Shown here: positions 35,542 to 46,073 of the stretch, one piece after another | How the letters are laid out: the number at the start of each line of letters is the position of its first letter | Numbering within the stretch: position 1 is the stretch's first letter | NCBI GenBank assembly: GCA_965247065.1 | Contig: CBDFGN010000006.1 | Coordinates: 2,976,001 to 3,040,000, forward strand | Source: CBDFGN01 sp965247065 | GTDB lineage: Bacteria > Bacteroidota > Bacteroidia > Cytophagales > Cyclobacteriaceae | Direction of reading: 5' to 3' | Length of the DNA: 64,000 nucleotides | Translations under genes and position numbers: made by a program | The notes under the pieces: generated by a model | What the model was told of the DNA's origin: nothing | What the model saw: only the letters and a program-made list of their open reading frames with translations | Databases searched by the model: none

Positions 35542-37242
35542 ATGAAACCTCTTTTTTCAGTCCTGGCGTTCATGGTCATCTCCTGTGGTACACAGATCCA
35601 ACCTGAATCGGGTTTTTCATCTCAAAATCCTAACATCGTTTGGCTGGTTTCTGAAGACCTTAGTCCCTACATCCCTCCTTTTGGGGACTCCACGATTGAA
35701 ACACCAAACCTGAGTCGTCTGGCTGCTGAGGGCATAAGATATACCAATGTTTTTTCACCATCCGGGGTTTGTGCCCCAAGTAGGTTCGCTTTGGCGACCG
35801 GTATGTATCCATCCGGGCTGGGCGGAAATCATATGCGAACCCGAGGCCATCACCTTGAGGAAATTGGATTGATCGAGTATGAGGTGGTGCCACCTCCAGA
35901 GGTCAAGATGATGAGCCAGATTTTACGAGAAAATGGTTATTACTGCTCAAACAATGACAAGGAGGACCATCAATTTGCTCCGCCTCTGGGCGTATGGGAC
36001 GAGTCCAGCCCATACGCTCATTGGAGAAATCGTTCAGAGGGTAAGCCATTTTTCTCAATTTTTAACTTCGCCGTCACTCATGAGAGCCAGTTTTTTGGAC
36101 CGCCTTCCAAAAGAAACCTGCGGTACAACGATAATTTCCCCGACACTACGCGACATCACCAATGGGCGGATCGCATTGATTCGTCTGAATGGATCATGAA
36201 TGTCCCACCAGGCCTACAGGTTAATATCCCTCCGTATCTGCCTGAAAACGACATCGTGCGCAATGACATGAGGGTCATGTATTCCAATATTATCGAAATG
36301 GACCGGCAAGTAGGGGTTTTGCTTCGCCAATTGGAAGAGGACGGCTTGTTAGATAAAACCATCGTTGTTTGGTACACCGATCACGGGGGTCCTCTTCCTC
36401 GTCAAAAACGGCTGATGTATGATTCCGGGCTCAAAGTGCCCATGATAATCCGGCATCCCGATAGGCAAAGGGCAGGAGAAATTGAGGATCAGCTGATCAG
36501 CTTCATAGATTTTGCACCAACTGTGTTCTCAATGGCGGGAATTGAGCCGCCTGCATATCTTCATGGACGCGCCTTTGACGGAAAGTTCCTGTCCGAGCCC
36601 CCACGAAAATACATTCACGCAGCGGCCGATCGTTTGGATAAGCAACGAGACATAATCCGGGCAGTTCGCGATTCGCGGTTCAAATACCTCAGAAACTTCA
36701 ATCCGGAACAGGGCTATTATCTTCCGATTGCTTATCGGGAAAGGATATCGACAATGCAGGAGCTTCTGAGATTGAGAGATGCCGGCAAGTTGAATGAAAT
36801 CCAGATGCAGTGGTTCAGGGAATTGAAACCTGAGGAAGAACTCTTTGATACTTGGAACGATCCCCATGAGATAAACAACCTGGCCCAGGATCCAAAATTC
36901 GCACAAAAACTAGAAGAGCTTAGGCAAGAATGCGATAGCTGGATGAATAAGATCAATGATAAAGGTTTCATACCTGAGAGTGACTTGATCAGCAGCTTCT
37001 GGCCCGATTGGGAGCAGCCTTTAACCGCCGACCCCGAAATCAGGTCAGACGGCAGTTCCATTGAGGTGGTCTGCCCCACAATCGGAGCCAGCATTATCTA
37101 TCAGCTCACTGAGGAAAGCGCGGAACCAAAGCCTATGAATTGGGAAATTTATGTGCGTCCGGTTCCAATGCCCGAAGGCAGCACATTTCATACACGAGCT
37201 CATCGAATCGGGTTTAAGCCAAGTGGAGTGGTGCAAAATTGA
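35542..37242 (+). CDS. Type I sulfatase, lipoprotein
   Basis: 566 residues from the ATG at 35542, chosen because it puts the lipobox FMVISCG (Cys 15) right after the hydrophobic stretch; an upstream ATG at 35515 adds nine polar residues. The formylglycine motif is CAPSRFALATG, needing conversion by a sulfatase-maturing enzyme not seen here. Metal-site regions NIVWLVSEDLSP and VWYTDHGG are present. A C-terminal module (about 500-566) resembles a chitobiase C-terminal-like beta domain. It would remove sulfate esters from a glycan at the cell surface. Downstream xylose isomerase suggests a pentose-containing substrate. Confidence 0.88.
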   Translation: MKPLFSVLAFMVISCGTQIQPESGFSSQNPNIVWLVSEDLSPYIPPFGDSTIETPNLSRLAAEGIRYTNVFSPSGVCAPSRFALATGMYPSGLGGNHMRTRGHHLEEIGLIEYEVVPPPEVKMMSQILRENGYYCSNNDKEDHQFAPPLGVWDESSPYAHWRNRSEGKPFFSIFNFAVTHESQFFGPPSKRNLRYNDNFPDTTRHHQWADRIDSSEWIMNVPPGLQVNIPPYLPENDIVRNDMRVMYSNIIEMDRQVGVLLRQLEEDGLLDKTIVVWYTDHGGPLPRQKRLMYDSGLKVPMIIRHPDRQRAGEIEDQLISFIDFAPTVFSMAGIEPPAYLHGRAFDGKFLSEPPRKYIHAAADRLDKQRDIIRAVRDSRFKYLRNFNPEQGYYLPIAYRERISTMQELLRLRDAGKLNEIQMQWFRELKPEEELFDTWNDPHEINNLAQDPKFAQKLEELRQECDSWMNKINDKGFIPESDLISSFWPDWEQPLTADPEIRSDGSSIEVVCPTIGASIIYQLTEESAEPKPMNWEIYVRPVPMPEGSTFHTRAHRIGFKPSGVVQN

Positions 37243-37418
37243 TTTCAATTAACCTGGCGATATTACCCATGATAATCTGGTGGGGTTGACTTAACTTTAG
37301 AGTCAGGTGAATGTTTAGAGACAATGGCCTGCTGACCCTAGGACCGAGAGCAGATTTGCAGGATGCCTGATACTAGCTCTGTTATGAACATCAAGAATTC
37401 TAAAGAAAACTTATCATA

Positions 37419-38744
37419 ATGAGTGAGAATTTCTTTCCCAATATCAACAAGATCAAATTTGAAGGACCCGGATCGAATAATCCTTTGGCCTTCAAGTCCT
37501 ATGACGCCGGAAAGATGGTGGCCGGCAAATCGATGCAAGAGCACTTTCGGTTCGCCACCGCCTATTGGCATTCGTTTGTCAACGTAAATAGCGATCCCTT
37601 CGGACCTGGAACAAGGATTTTTCCCTGGGACAAGTCCTCTGATCCGGTATCGAATGCCAAGCACAGGGTTGATGCCGCATTCGAATTCTTTACTAAATTG
37701 GGCACTCCTTTTTATTGCTTCCATGATCGGGACATCGCTCCCGAGGGCAACAGCGTGGCCGAGTCGGAAAATATTCTGCAGGAAATCGTCGAGTTGGCCA
37801 AACAGCAACAACAAGCAACGGGTGTAAAATTGCTGTGGGGAACGGCAAACCTGTTCTCACATCCACGTTATATGAACGGAGCTGCAACCAATCCGGATTT
37901 CCGGGTCCTTTGTCATGCCGCAGCTCAAGTAAAGACGGCTATCGATGCCACTGTGGAGCTAGGCGGAGCGAATTATGTCTTTTGGGGGGGAAGAGAAGGT
38001 TATTCTTACCTCTTCAATACGGATATGAGAAGAGAATTGGATCATATGGGAGAGTTTCTAAGGTCAGCCCGGAATTACGGCCGCAAGATCGGATTTACCG
38101 GACCGTTCCTTATTGAACCAAAACCAATGGAACCGTCTAAGCACCAGTATGATTTCGATTCGGCAACAGTGATTGGTTTCCTCAGAGAGCAAGATTTGTT
38201 AGACGATTTCAAACTGAACATAGAGGCTAATCATGCCACTCTCGCAAGCCACACGTTTGCTCATGACCTTCAGGTGGCTGCCGGATCGGGGCTCCTGGGG
38301 AGTGTGGATGCGAATCGTGGAGATTATCAAAATGGGTGGGACACCGACTACTTTCCTACCAATTTTTACGACGCTGTCGAAGCGATGCTGATTGTGCTGC
38401 AGAATGGAGGAATCGGGGCTGGAGGGTTTAACTTCGATGCAAAACTCCGGAGAAATTCTACTGATCTTGAGGATCTGTTCATTGCCCACATTGGAGGAAT
38501 GGATACCTTCGCGAGGGGCCTGGAAATCGCAGATCGAATTCTAAACAATTCGGACTTTGTAAAATTGAGGAACAATCGATATCAGAATTTTGACAATGGC
38601 GAAGGTGCGCAGTTTGCCGATGGAAACCTTACGCTGGAAGATTTGCGGCAATTAGCGACGGAGTTTGGGGAACCACCGATGATAAGCGGGAAGCAGGAAC
38701 TCTACGAGAACATAATAAACCAACATTTTTGGGAGACCAATTGA
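37419..38744 (+). CDS. xylA: Xylose isomerase
   Basis: 441 residues, usual for the class II enzyme. Converts D-xylose to D-xylulose with two divalent metals. Seen: [19 protein letters not shown], the catalytic His/Asp region [31 protein letters not shown], metal ligands in [20 protein letters not shown], and GSVDANRGD. No xylulokinase is adjacent; the neighbouring PfkB kinase or one elsewhere would be needed. The next gene begins 11 bases after the stop. Confidence 0.95.
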   Translation: MSENFFPNINKIKFEGPGSNNPLAFKSYDAGKMVAGKSMQEHFRFATAYWHSFVNVNSDPFGPGTRIFPWDKSSDPVSNAKHRVDAAFEFFTKLGTPFYCFHDRDIAPEGNSVAESENILQEIVELAKQQQQATGVKLLWGTANLFSHPRYMNGAATNPDFRVLCHAAAQVKTAIDATVELGGANYVFWGGREGYSYLFNTDMRRELDHMGEFLRSARNYGRKIGFTGPFLIEPKPMEPSKHQYDFDSATVIGFLREQDLLDDFKLNIEANHATLASHTFAHDLQVAAGSGLLGSVDANRGDYQNGWDTDYFPTNFYDAVEAMLIVLQNGGIGAGGFNFDAKLRRNSTDLEDLFIAHIGGMDTFARGLEIADRILNNSDFVKLRNNRYQNFDNGEGAQFADGNLTLEDLRQLATEFGEPPMISGKQELYENIINQHFWETN

Positions 38745-38755
38745 CTATTTCAAAT

Positions 38756-39487
38756 ATGTCGCGGACAATATTAATAACCGGATCGAGCACGGGCATTGGC
38801 GCCCATGCCGCCATTGAGTTGGCCAACGAAAACAGGATCTTCGTCCATTATAAATCAAACGAGACGGAGGCCCAAACCGTCAGCGAAAAGATCATGGCTG
38901 CAGGGGGGGAAGCTGTCCTGGTGCAAGCCAACCTTGCAAGCGAGGAGGGCTGCCGTGGTCTGGTAGCCGCAGTCATGGGCAAAACCGACAAGCTGGACAC
39001 GCTTATTAATAACGCAGGTGGATTGGTCAAAAGACATCAGGTCGCTGAAGTTGACTGGGATCTGATGATGAGCATCTTTACGCTCAACACCTTCTCTGCC
39101 ATGATGGTTACCAAGTTATGTTTGCCTCTTTTGAAGAAAGGAAGTGATCCAAACATTATCAACATAACCTCAGTGGCTATGCGCCATGGCGCACCTACCG
39201 CTACTATTTATGGAGCGTCCAAGGGTGCGTTGGATTCTTTTACCCGTGGGGTAGCCAAGGAACTAGCTCCCGAAATCAGGGTAAATGCTATTGCTCCAGG
39301 GGTTATAGAAACTCCGTTTCATGAGAAATACACGTCCGCTGAACAAATGGAAAGGTTCAAAGAAATGAACCCACTAAAGACTCACGGAAAAAGTCAACAA
39401 ATTGCCAAAACACTACGATACATCATCGAGAATAGCTTTCTAACTGGGGAGACGATAGATGTAAATGGCGGAGTTTTTATGAGATAA
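38756..39487 (+). CDS. Short-chain dehydrogenase/reductase
   Basis: 243 residues from the ATG at 38756; an earlier in-frame TTG at 38729 overlaps xylA and is less likely. NAD(P) motif TGSSTGIGAHAA, NNAGG, catalytic Ser region NITSVAMRHG and YGASK (Tyr/Lys), closing DVNGGVFMR. Forms a likely two-gene unit with xylA, so it probably acts on a sugar or sugar-derived alcohol. Substrate not known. Confidence 0.85.
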   Translation: MSRTILITGSSTGIGAHAAIELANENRIFVHYKSNETEAQTVSEKIMAAGGEAVLVQANLASEEGCRGLVAAVMGKTDKLDTLINNAGGLVKRHQVAEVDWDLMMSIFTLNTFSAMMVTKLCLPLLKKGSDPNIINITSVAMRHGAPTATIYGASKGALDSFTRGVAKELAPEIRVNAIAPGVIETPFHEKYTSAEQMERFKEMNPLKTHGKSQQIAKTLRYIIENSFLTGETIDVNGGVFMR

Positions 39488-39494
39488 TTAGCTA

Positions 39495-39543
39495 TCGGCC
39501 GGACCGAGCACTCCGTGTGTTCAGGATCTCACGGTCCGACCGA
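39495..39543. terminator. Inverted repeat between convergent genes
   Basis: TCGGCCGGACCG (39495-39506) pairs with CGGTCCGACCGA (39532-39543) with one mismatch and a 25-base loop. It lies between the SDR stop and the PII stop, so it may end transcription from both sides, but there is no T-run. Confidence 0.45.
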
Positions 39544-39549
39544 AGCTGC

Positions 39550-39894
39550 CTAAATTGCTTCAGAGCCTTTTTCCCCAGTCCTAATTCTAATGCAATCTTC
39601 CAATTGGGTGATGAAGATTTTTCCATCTCCCACGACTCCTCCTCCCTCGGATTGCGATCCTTTCATAATGGCATCTACTGTTATTTGAACAAAATCTTCA
39701 TTTACGGCAATCTGCAAGATCATATTAGGAATAAGGTTTGTGGCCATCTTTTGACCTCGATAGATCTCCTCTCCCACCAATTGACCATGGCCCGAACCTC
39801 TGCTTACCGTAATGCGTGTGATTTCTGCGGCGTACAAGGCCTCCCTTACTTGATCCAGTTTATTTTCCTTAATTATTGCTGTTATAAGTTTCAT
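39550..39894 (-). CDS. glnK: PII nitrogen regulatory protein
   Basis: 114 residues. Start MKLITAIIKENKLDQVREAL, T-loop region GEEIYRGQKMATNLIPNMIL with the Tyr that is uridylylated in many PII proteins, and the ATP-site GGGVVGDGKIFI. PII proteins sense ATP/ADP and 2-oxoglutarate and block the ammonium channel. It follows amt by 11 bases, so it is the GlnK-type partner. The part of the T-loop after the Tyr differs from the common RGxEYxVDxLP sequence. Confidence 0.92.
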   Translation of the reverse strand: MKLITAIIKENKLDQVREALYAAEITRITVSRGSGHGQLVGEEIYRGQKMATNLIPNMILQIAVNEDFVQITVDAIMKGSQSEGGGVVGDGKIFITQLEDCIRIRTGEKGSEAI

Positions 39895-39905
39895 AGCATT
39901 CTTAT

Positions 39906-41231
39906 TTAGTCGGGATTAACCATTCCGTATCCGGTCTCACCATGGTAAGAGTCATCCAAGCCCCGCATTTCACTTTCAGAACCAGATCTCAGGCCTACTA
40001 CCTTGTCGATGATGATCAGTATTAAGTAAGTCAAAGCTCCAGCATAAACAAGAGCCACCCCAACGGCGACCGCTTGCACTCCAAATTGTTGAGCTACTGA
40101 CCAACTTCCACCGGCTGCTGCAGCGGCATCTTCCATCCAACTGGAGCGGATAAAAAATGTAAGCAAAGTTGCACCAACTATTCCACCGATTCCATGAATA
40201 CCAAAGGCGTCCAGACTATCATCATAGCCCATCCGATTCTTAATAAGGATGGCCCCGTAGCAAATCGATGAAGCAAACAACCCTAGTAACAGGGCTCCCG
40301 CAGGTTGCACCACTCCCGCAGCCGGAGTCACTGCCACCAATCCGGCCAAAATTCCCGAAGCAAAGCCTAACGCAGTCGCTTTGCCCTGATGAAAACCTTC
40401 GATGATTATCCAGGTTAGAGCTCCGGACGCAGCGGCGGCCTGGGTGGCCGTCAAAGCCTGTGCCGTACTCAATCCGCTGGCAACACTGCTTCCGGCATTA
40501 AAACCAAACCATCCAACCCATAGCAGTCCTGCTCCAGTCATGGTCAAAACCATATTACTCGGTCTCATTACGGTTTCGGGATATCCTCTTCGAGCACCAA
40601 GGTACAAAGCCGCTACTAGCCCACTTACCCCAGAGGATATGTGCACCACCGTGCCACCGGCAAAGTCAATTGCACCATTGGCCCCAAGGTTAAACAGGAA
40701 TCCATCTGGTGCCCATACCCAATGACATAGGGGATTGTAAACCAGTAATCCCCAAAGGGCTATGAAGAAACAGTAACCTTTAAAATTCACCCTTTCTGCA
40801 AAAGCGCCGGCTATAATGGCGGGTGTAATAATGGCAAATTTTCCCTGGAACATGGAAAAAACATACTCAGGAACCCCGGCCTCAAGTATAGTGGTGTCGA
40901 TACCGCTTAGGAACACATAATCACTGTTCCAACCGAACCAACCCCCCAATACGTTGCCACCGAAAGACATGCTATAACCGCATATTATCCATAATACGGT
41001 CATTACGCCCATTGCGGCGAAACTGTGCATCATGGTCCCCAAGACATTCTTGGTCCGAACCAAGCCGCCATAAAACATAGCCAGACCCGGAATCATTAGT
41101 AATACTAATGCAGTCGAAGTGAGCATCCAGGCAGTTGCTCCGGAATCCACCTCCACCGTCTCCTGAGCCCAGCCTAAGCTGGAACACAAGAAGAGGGCTG
41201 CAATCAGAAGAATCTTTTTTCTGTTGATCAT
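39906..41231 (-). CDS. amt: Ammonium transporter Amt
   Basis: 441 residues. An N-terminal signal peptide (LGWAQE), then 11 helices: LALVLLMIPGLAMFYGG-type first pore helix, LCHWVWAPDGFLFNLGANG, the twin pore His in FAGGTVVHISSGVSG and DAFGIHGIGGIVGATL, and a C-terminal cytoplasmic tail with EMRGLDDSYHGETGYGM. Conducts ammonium into the cell. First gene of an amt-PII unit placed in the middle of the catabolic region. Confidence 0.95.
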   Translation of the reverse strand: MINRKKILLIAALFLCSSLGWAQETVEVDSGATAWMLTSTALVLLMIPGLAMFYGGLVRTKNVLGTMMHSFAAMGVMTVLWIICGYSMSFGGNVLGGWFGWNSDYVFLSGIDTTILEAGVPEYVFSMFQGKFAIITPAIIAGAFAERVNFKGYCFFIALWGLLVYNPLCHWVWAPDGFLFNLGANGAIDFAGGTVVHISSGVSGLVAALYLGARRGYPETVMRPSNMVLTMTGAGLLWVGWFGFNAGSSVASGLSTAQALTATQAAAASGALTWIIIEGFHQGKATALGFASGILAGLVAVTPAAGVVQPAGALLLGLFASSICYGAILIKNRMGYDDSLDAFGIHGIGGIVGATLLTFFIRSSWMEDAAAAAGGSWSVAQQFGVQAVAVGVALVYAGALTYLILIIIDKVVGLRSGSESEMRGLDDSYHGETGYGMVNPD

Positions 41232-41274
41232 ATTATTGTATTAGATTGTAAAATAGGGTTTATTCAAGTTTGGT

Positions 41275-43011
41275 TTAGTGAGAGTCCCGGGCCACATAAT
41301 CGCCCGAATTGCCTACCAGAAAGTCCAGATCTACCCCTTCGTGGGCTTGATTTACGTGTTGCACGTACATTTGTGCGTAACCTCTGTCATACAGATTCTC
41401 TGGTTTTTTCCATTCCTTTCGGCGTCTTTGTAACTCCTCATCCGAAACCTCCATGTTCAGGCTTCGGTTGGGAACATCTACTGAGATCATATCCCCGTTT
41501 TGAACCAGGGCCAAATTACCTCCTATCGCAGACTCAGGGGATACATGCAAGAAGACAGTTCCATAAGCCGTTCCGCTCATCCTGCCATCAGAGATCCTCA
41601 CCATATCCCTTATTCCCTTATCCAACAGCCTTTTGGGAATCGACATATTCCCAACTTCTGGCATGCCTGGGTAACCCCTGGGACCAACGTACTTCAAAAC
41701 CAGGACACAGTCTTCGTTCACATCCAATTCTGGATCCTCAATACGATCATGAAAATCCTCGATTGACTCGAACACAAAAGCCGGGCCCCTATGTTGGAGC
41801 AGCTCAGGGGATGCCGCCGAAGGTTTTACGATCGCTCCCGATTCGCACAAATTGCCCTTCACAACAGCAATACCCGATTCCTCCTGAAAGGGGCTCTTTA
41901 GCCCGGCGATCACATCTCGATTGTGGCAGGGAGCATCTTTCGAGTTCTCAACAATGGATTGACCATTTATAGAAACCGTATCGGCATGTAGTTCGGGGCT
42001 TAATTCCCTAATTACAGCGGGCAGCCCTCCGGCATAATAAAAGTCCTCCATCAGATATTCACCTGATGGCATAAGATTCAACAACAAAGGGATATGACTC
42101 CCAAGGCGGTCAAAGTCGCCCAGCTCCAGGCTTACCCCAATTCGCCCGGCAATAGCCAAAAGATGGATCACGAAATTCGTTGACCCTCCCACCGCTGCAT
42201 TTACCATAATAGCATTTTCAAAAGCCTTTCGAGTGAGCACTTGGGACATTTTAAGGTCTTCCTTGACCATCTCCACAATCCTTCGTCCCGACATTTGGGC
42301 CAGAACTTTACGCCTGGAATCGGCCGCTGGAATGGCCGCATTGGAAGGCAACGACATACCCAGCGACTCTACCATGGTGGCCATCGTTGAAGCAGTACCC
42401 ATCACATGACAATGGCCCCGGCTCCTGGCCAGACAGCTTTCCGCCATGGCATAATCCTCATCACTCATGTTTCCTGCCCGCCGATCCTCGGTGAATTTCC
42501 AAACGTGTGAAGTGCCAATGGGCTTGCCCTTATAGTTGCCACTAAGCATTGGGCCACCGGAAACCACCAGGGTAGGAAGATTCACACTGGCAGCCCCCAT
42601 GATCGTAGAGGGCGTAGTTTTATCGCACCCCACCAGCAACACAACCCCGTCCATCGGGTTAGCCCGAATCGATTCCTCAACATCCATGCTGGCCAGGTTC
42701 CTGAACAACATGGTTGTAGGCCGCATCAGGGTCTCACCCAAAGAAGTGACTGGAAATTCAAGCGGAAAGCCCCCTGCTTCATACACGCCGATCTTAACAT
42801 TTTCTGCCAACTCACGAAAGTGGGCATTGCAGGGAGTGTACTCGGACCAGGTATTGCATATACCAATAACCGGTCGTCCGTCAAACTCATCTTCAGGGAT
42901 CCCTTCATTCTTGAGCCAGGCCCTATAAACGAGCCCCATCATATCTTTTCGTCCGAACCACTGTCGAGTTCGAAGATTTAGCTTTCCATTAGAATTGGGT
43001 TTCTGAGTCAT
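41275..43011 (-). CDS. IlvD/Edd-family sugar-acid dehydratase
   Basis: 578 residues. Fe-S and metal ligands are in GICNTWSEYTPCN, LLVGCDKTTPSTIMG and SRGHCHVMGTASTMA; the C-terminal part has VLVLKYVGPRGYPGMPE and RISDGRMSGTAYGTVF. The start RKDMMGLVYRAWLKNEG and the TWSEYTPCN motif are those of pentonate/hexonate dehydratases (L-arabinonate or D-xylonate type) rather than IlvD proper. It would dehydrate an aldonate to a 2-keto-3-deoxy acid. It is 4 bases downstream of an SDR on the same strand, which could supply the aldonate by oxidising a sugar. Confidence 0.85.
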   Translation of the reverse strand: MTQKPNSNGKLNLRTRQWFGRKDMMGLVYRAWLKNEGIPEDEFDGRPVIGICNTWSEYTPCNAHFRELAENVKIGVYEAGGFPLEFPVTSLGETLMRPTTMLFRNLASMDVEESIRANPMDGVVLLVGCDKTTPSTIMGAASVNLPTLVVSGGPMLSGNYKGKPIGTSHVWKFTEDRRAGNMSDEDYAMAESCLARSRGHCHVMGTASTMATMVESLGMSLPSNAAIPAADSRRKVLAQMSGRRIVEMVKEDLKMSQVLTRKAFENAIMVNAAVGGSTNFVIHLLAIAGRIGVSLELGDFDRLGSHIPLLLNLMPSGEYLMEDFYYAGGLPAVIRELSPELHADTVSINGQSIVENSKDAPCHNRDVIAGLKSPFQEESGIAVVKGNLCESGAIVKPSAASPELLQHRGPAFVFESIEDFHDRIEDPELDVNEDCVLVLKYVGPRGYPGMPEVGNMSIPKRLLDKGIRDMVRISDGRMSGTAYGTVFLHVSPESAIGGNLALVQNGDMISVDVPNRSLNMEVSDEELQRRRKEWKKPENLYDRGYAQMYVQHVNQAHEGVDLDFLVGNSGDYVARDSH

Positions 43012-43015
43012 TGGT

Positions 43016-43831
43016 TTATATCAGTTTAGATGATTCTTGGGGTTGGTCCGGTAGACCTTCAGGGACCGGGCTCATGATGGTCCATCCTCCATCAACCTGA
43101 ATTGTCTGACCATTGATGTGTCTGGCTTCCGACGATGCTAAAAAAAGAGCGGTGTTTGCAATGTCCTCCACAGTACCGCAACTGCCGTTCGAAGAAACAC
43201 TGGCCCAGCGCTGCTCAAATTCTGGGTCGTCTTTCAAGGTTCGGCTTGTAAGGATTGCACCGGGGCTAATAGTGTTAGTCGTAATACCAAATTTGCCTAG
43301 CTCAAGGGCCAGAACCCTGGATAGATGGACCAAGGCCGCCTTGCTTATCCCGTAAGCGCTTAGGTTGAGAAAGGCACGATGACCGGTGACCGAGGAAGTC
43401 AGGATTATCCGCCCCTCCCGGGTTTTTAAACGGATCATTTCACGGGCGGCCGCCTGGGCCAGGAAATAATTTCCCCTGAGATTGACACCTATTACCCGAT
43501 CAAAAGCAACTTCAGAGTAGTCTAAGAAGGCCCCAAAATTGGTCAAACCAGCATTTCCGACTAATATATCCAATCGTCCAAACATTTCAATCACCTGCTT
43601 TATCATCGTTCTGGTGGCCTCGATATCCGCCACGTCAGTGGCGATGGGATGTACTATTCCAGTGAGGCCGTTATTAATATCCAAGGCTGACTCTTGGGCC
43701 AATTCGGGATTCATATCATTCAGAACTACCTTTGCGCCGGCCTCAGCAAATGTTCGGCAAATGGCTTTGCCTATACCGGATCCGGCACCCGTTACTATAG
43801 CGACCTTGTCATGAAGAAAAGTCATTATCAA
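43016..43831 (-). CDS. Short-chain dehydrogenase/reductase (aldose dehydrogenase-like)
   Basis: 271 residues; an ATG two codons inside is an equally good start. Cofactor site AIVTGAGSGIGKAICRTF, NDMNPE after strand 2 (acidic, suggesting NAD), VGNAGLTNFG, catalytic ILTSSVTGHRAFLNLSAYGI then SK, and INGQTIQVDGGW. It precedes the dehydratase gene by 4 bases. The pair suggests oxidation of a sugar to its acid followed by dehydration. The lactonase usually needed is not seen. Confidence 0.85.
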   Translation of the reverse strand: MIMTFLHDKVAIVTGAGSGIGKAICRTFAEAGAKVVLNDMNPELAQESALDINNGLTGIVHPIATDVADIEATRTMIKQVIEMFGRLDILVGNAGLTNFGAFLDYSEVAFDRVIGVNLRGNYFLAQAAAREMIRLKTREGRIILTSSVTGHRAFLNLSAYGISKAALVHLSRVLALELGKFGITTNTISPGAILTSRTLKDDPEFEQRWASVSSNGSCGTVEDIANTALFLASSEARHINGQTIQVDGGWTIMSPVPEGLPDQPQESSKLI

Positions 43832-43958
43832 TGCTTAAGGCGGGACTGGAAAAACGATCCAAGTTTAATCAAAGAATTCTTTAAACTGAAATTAAAAGTT
43901 TCGAATGTCTAACCAGAATTGCTATTTTGTTATCACTTGTTAATTACTTGCCTGCTGG

Positions 43959-44702
43959 ATGCGCGTAGGTCTTTTCATACCTTGTTATATCGATCAGTTT
44001 TACCCTAATGTGGCTCAAGCGACCTTAAGGCTCTTGCAAAGGCTTGATTATGATATTCATTACCCCCTGGATCAAACTTGTTGCGGGCAGCCGATGGCCA
44101 ATTCCGGGATGGAGCGGGATGCGATCAAAACGTATCGGAATTTTGCCCGGAACTTCAAGAATCTTGATTTCATCGTCGCACCTTCCGGAAGTTGTGTTTT
44201 GCATGTGCGCGAGCATTATGCCATCCTCGAGCAGAGTGAAGAGATCACCCAACTAAGAACCAGAGTATTCGAATTGAGTGAATTCCTGGTGGACATTGTT
44301 CAAATTGATAGACTCAATAGCTTCTTTCCCCACAAAGTAGGATTCCATCCAAGCTGTCACGCCCTCAGGGGAATGCGAATCCAGCGTTCATCGGAAACAG
44401 TCGGAGAGGATTTCTCAAAGACCAGGCAACTGCTGAAAAAAGTCCGGGGTCTTGAATTGGTTGATATTGATCGGGTCGATGAGTGTTGTGGATTTGGAGG
44501 GACCTTCAGTGTAATCGAGGAAGACGTATCGGTCAGCATGGGTAATGACCGCATAGCCGATCACATAAGAAACGGAGCCGAGGTGATAACTGGAAATGAC
44601 ATGTCGTGCCTGATGCACCTGGAAGGTTTGATTAAGAGGCAGGGGTTGGATATTGAAGTTAAGCACATATCCGAGATTCTAATTGGTGATGAACCCAACT
44701 AA
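43959..44702 (+). CDS. lutA: Lactate utilisation protein LutA (Fe-S)
   Basis: 247 residues with two CCG (cysteine-rich) domains: VGLFIPCYIDQFYPNVA with LDQTCCGQPMANSG, and VGFHPSCHALRG with VDECCGFGGTFSV. With LutB and LutC it forms the FAD/flavin-free L-lactate oxidising complex of many bacteria. It overlaps lutB by 14 bases. Intact. Confidence 0.92.
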   Translation: MRVGLFIPCYIDQFYPNVAQATLRLLQRLDYDIHYPLDQTCCGQPMANSGMERDAIKTYRNFARNFKNLDFIVAPSGSCVLHVREHYAILEQSEEITQLRTRVFELSEFLVDIVQIDRLNSFFPHKVGFHPSCHALRGMRIQRSSETVGEDFSKTRQLLKKVRGLELVDIDRVDECCGFGGTFSVIEEDVSVSMGNDRIADHIRNGAEVITGNDMSCLMHLEGLIKRQGLDIEVKHISEILIGDEPN

Positions 44703-46073
44703 TATCACTCATCCCAAGGCGGCTCATGACTTCCGACGTGACGCCGAAAAAGCCCGTTGGCACGACGAATCAATATGGGCCACTCGAGTCCGACGGGATT
44801 TGGCAGTGAAGCAGATTCCGGAATGGGAAGAACTGCGGGAACTAGCCTCGGCGATAAAAGGGAACGTCTTGTCTAATTTGAGTGAGTATTTACTTGAGTT
44901 CGAGAGTAACGCCGAAAAAAACGGTATAAAAATACACTGGGCTTCCAATGCCGAACGGCATAACGAAATCGTTTTTGACATCCTGAAGGATCACCAAGTT
45001 AGGAAGCTGGTCAAGAGCAAATCCATGCTCACAGAAGAATGTGGCCTGAACCACCACCTCGAACAAAGAGGCATGGAGGTAATTGACACTGACCTGGGGG
45101 AGCGTATCGTTCAGCTGGCTGGGGAACCACCCAGTCACATTCTTACCCCAGCCGTTCACAAAAACAGGAGTGAAATAAGCCACCTTTTCCACCGTCAAAT
45201 GGATACTGAAAAAGGGAACACTGATCCCCAATATTTAGTGGAGGCCGCACGCCAGCATCTACGCACCCATTTCCTAACCGCGGATGCAGCCCTTACCGGA
45301 GTGAATTTTGGTGTAGCCGATACCGGTGGCTTTGTGGTAGTCACCAATGAAGGCAACGCCGATATGGGAGTTAATCTAACCCCTCTTCATATCGCCAGTA
45401 TGGGTATCGAAAAAATAATTCCCAGAGCCGAACACCTGGGTGTATTCCTACGATTACTGGCTCGCAGCGCCACCGGGCAACATATTAGCATTTACACCTC
45501 CCACTTTCAGAGGCCAAGGCCGGGTACCGAAATTCACGTCGTGCTAGTAGACAACGGTCGCTCAAGGCAATTGGGAAGAGTTGATTTTAGAAAATCCCTT
45601 CAATGCATTCGTTGCGGCGCATGCTCTAATACGTGCCCGGTGTTCCGTAGGAGTGGAGGGCATAGCTATAACAGCACGGTATCCGGACCTATTGGAGCGA
45701 TCCTAACCCCAGGCATTAATCTAAAAAAATACAGTTCCCTTCCGTTTGCTTCATCCTTGTGTGGTTCCTGCAGCGACGTGTGCCCGGTGAAGATCGACAT
45801 TCATGAACAGCTATATAAATGGCGACAGTGGTAGCGGCCAAAGGCAAATTCGATAGAACCAAAAAGTTCGGAATGAAACTGGCTGGCTTTGTCCTGGCCA
45901 GACCCGCCCTTTATCGAAAGGTGGGGCGTTTGGCGCGAAGGGCACTAAACGGAATGCCATTTTTAGCAGGCATTGGTCCTTTTGCTCCCTGGAGTCGGCA
46001 CCGGGATTTACCACAGCCGCCCAAGCTTAGCTTTCGAGATTGGTACGTCAAAAATCAGGGAAATGGAAGATAA
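44689..46073 (+). pseudogene. lutB: LutB, one-base frameshift near the C-terminus
   Basis: The first frame (ATG at 44689) carries the LUD domain (AALTGVNFGVADTGGFVVV) and the two 4Fe-4S motifs CIRCGACSNTCPVF and CGSCSDVCPVKI, then stops at TAG 45832-45834 after LYKWRQW. The other frame carries on exactly where LutB should (VVAAKGKFDRTKKFGMKLAG to SFRDWYVKNQGNGR, stop at 46073). Adding one G in CAGTGG would restore a protein of about 462 residues, the usual LutB length. The lost part is the conserved C-terminal helix region. Either a real mutation or a sequence error. Confidence 0.85.

Noticed and set aside
39517..39909. Plus-strand open frame over the PII gene
   Set aside because: Shadow of a well-supported gene on the other strand.
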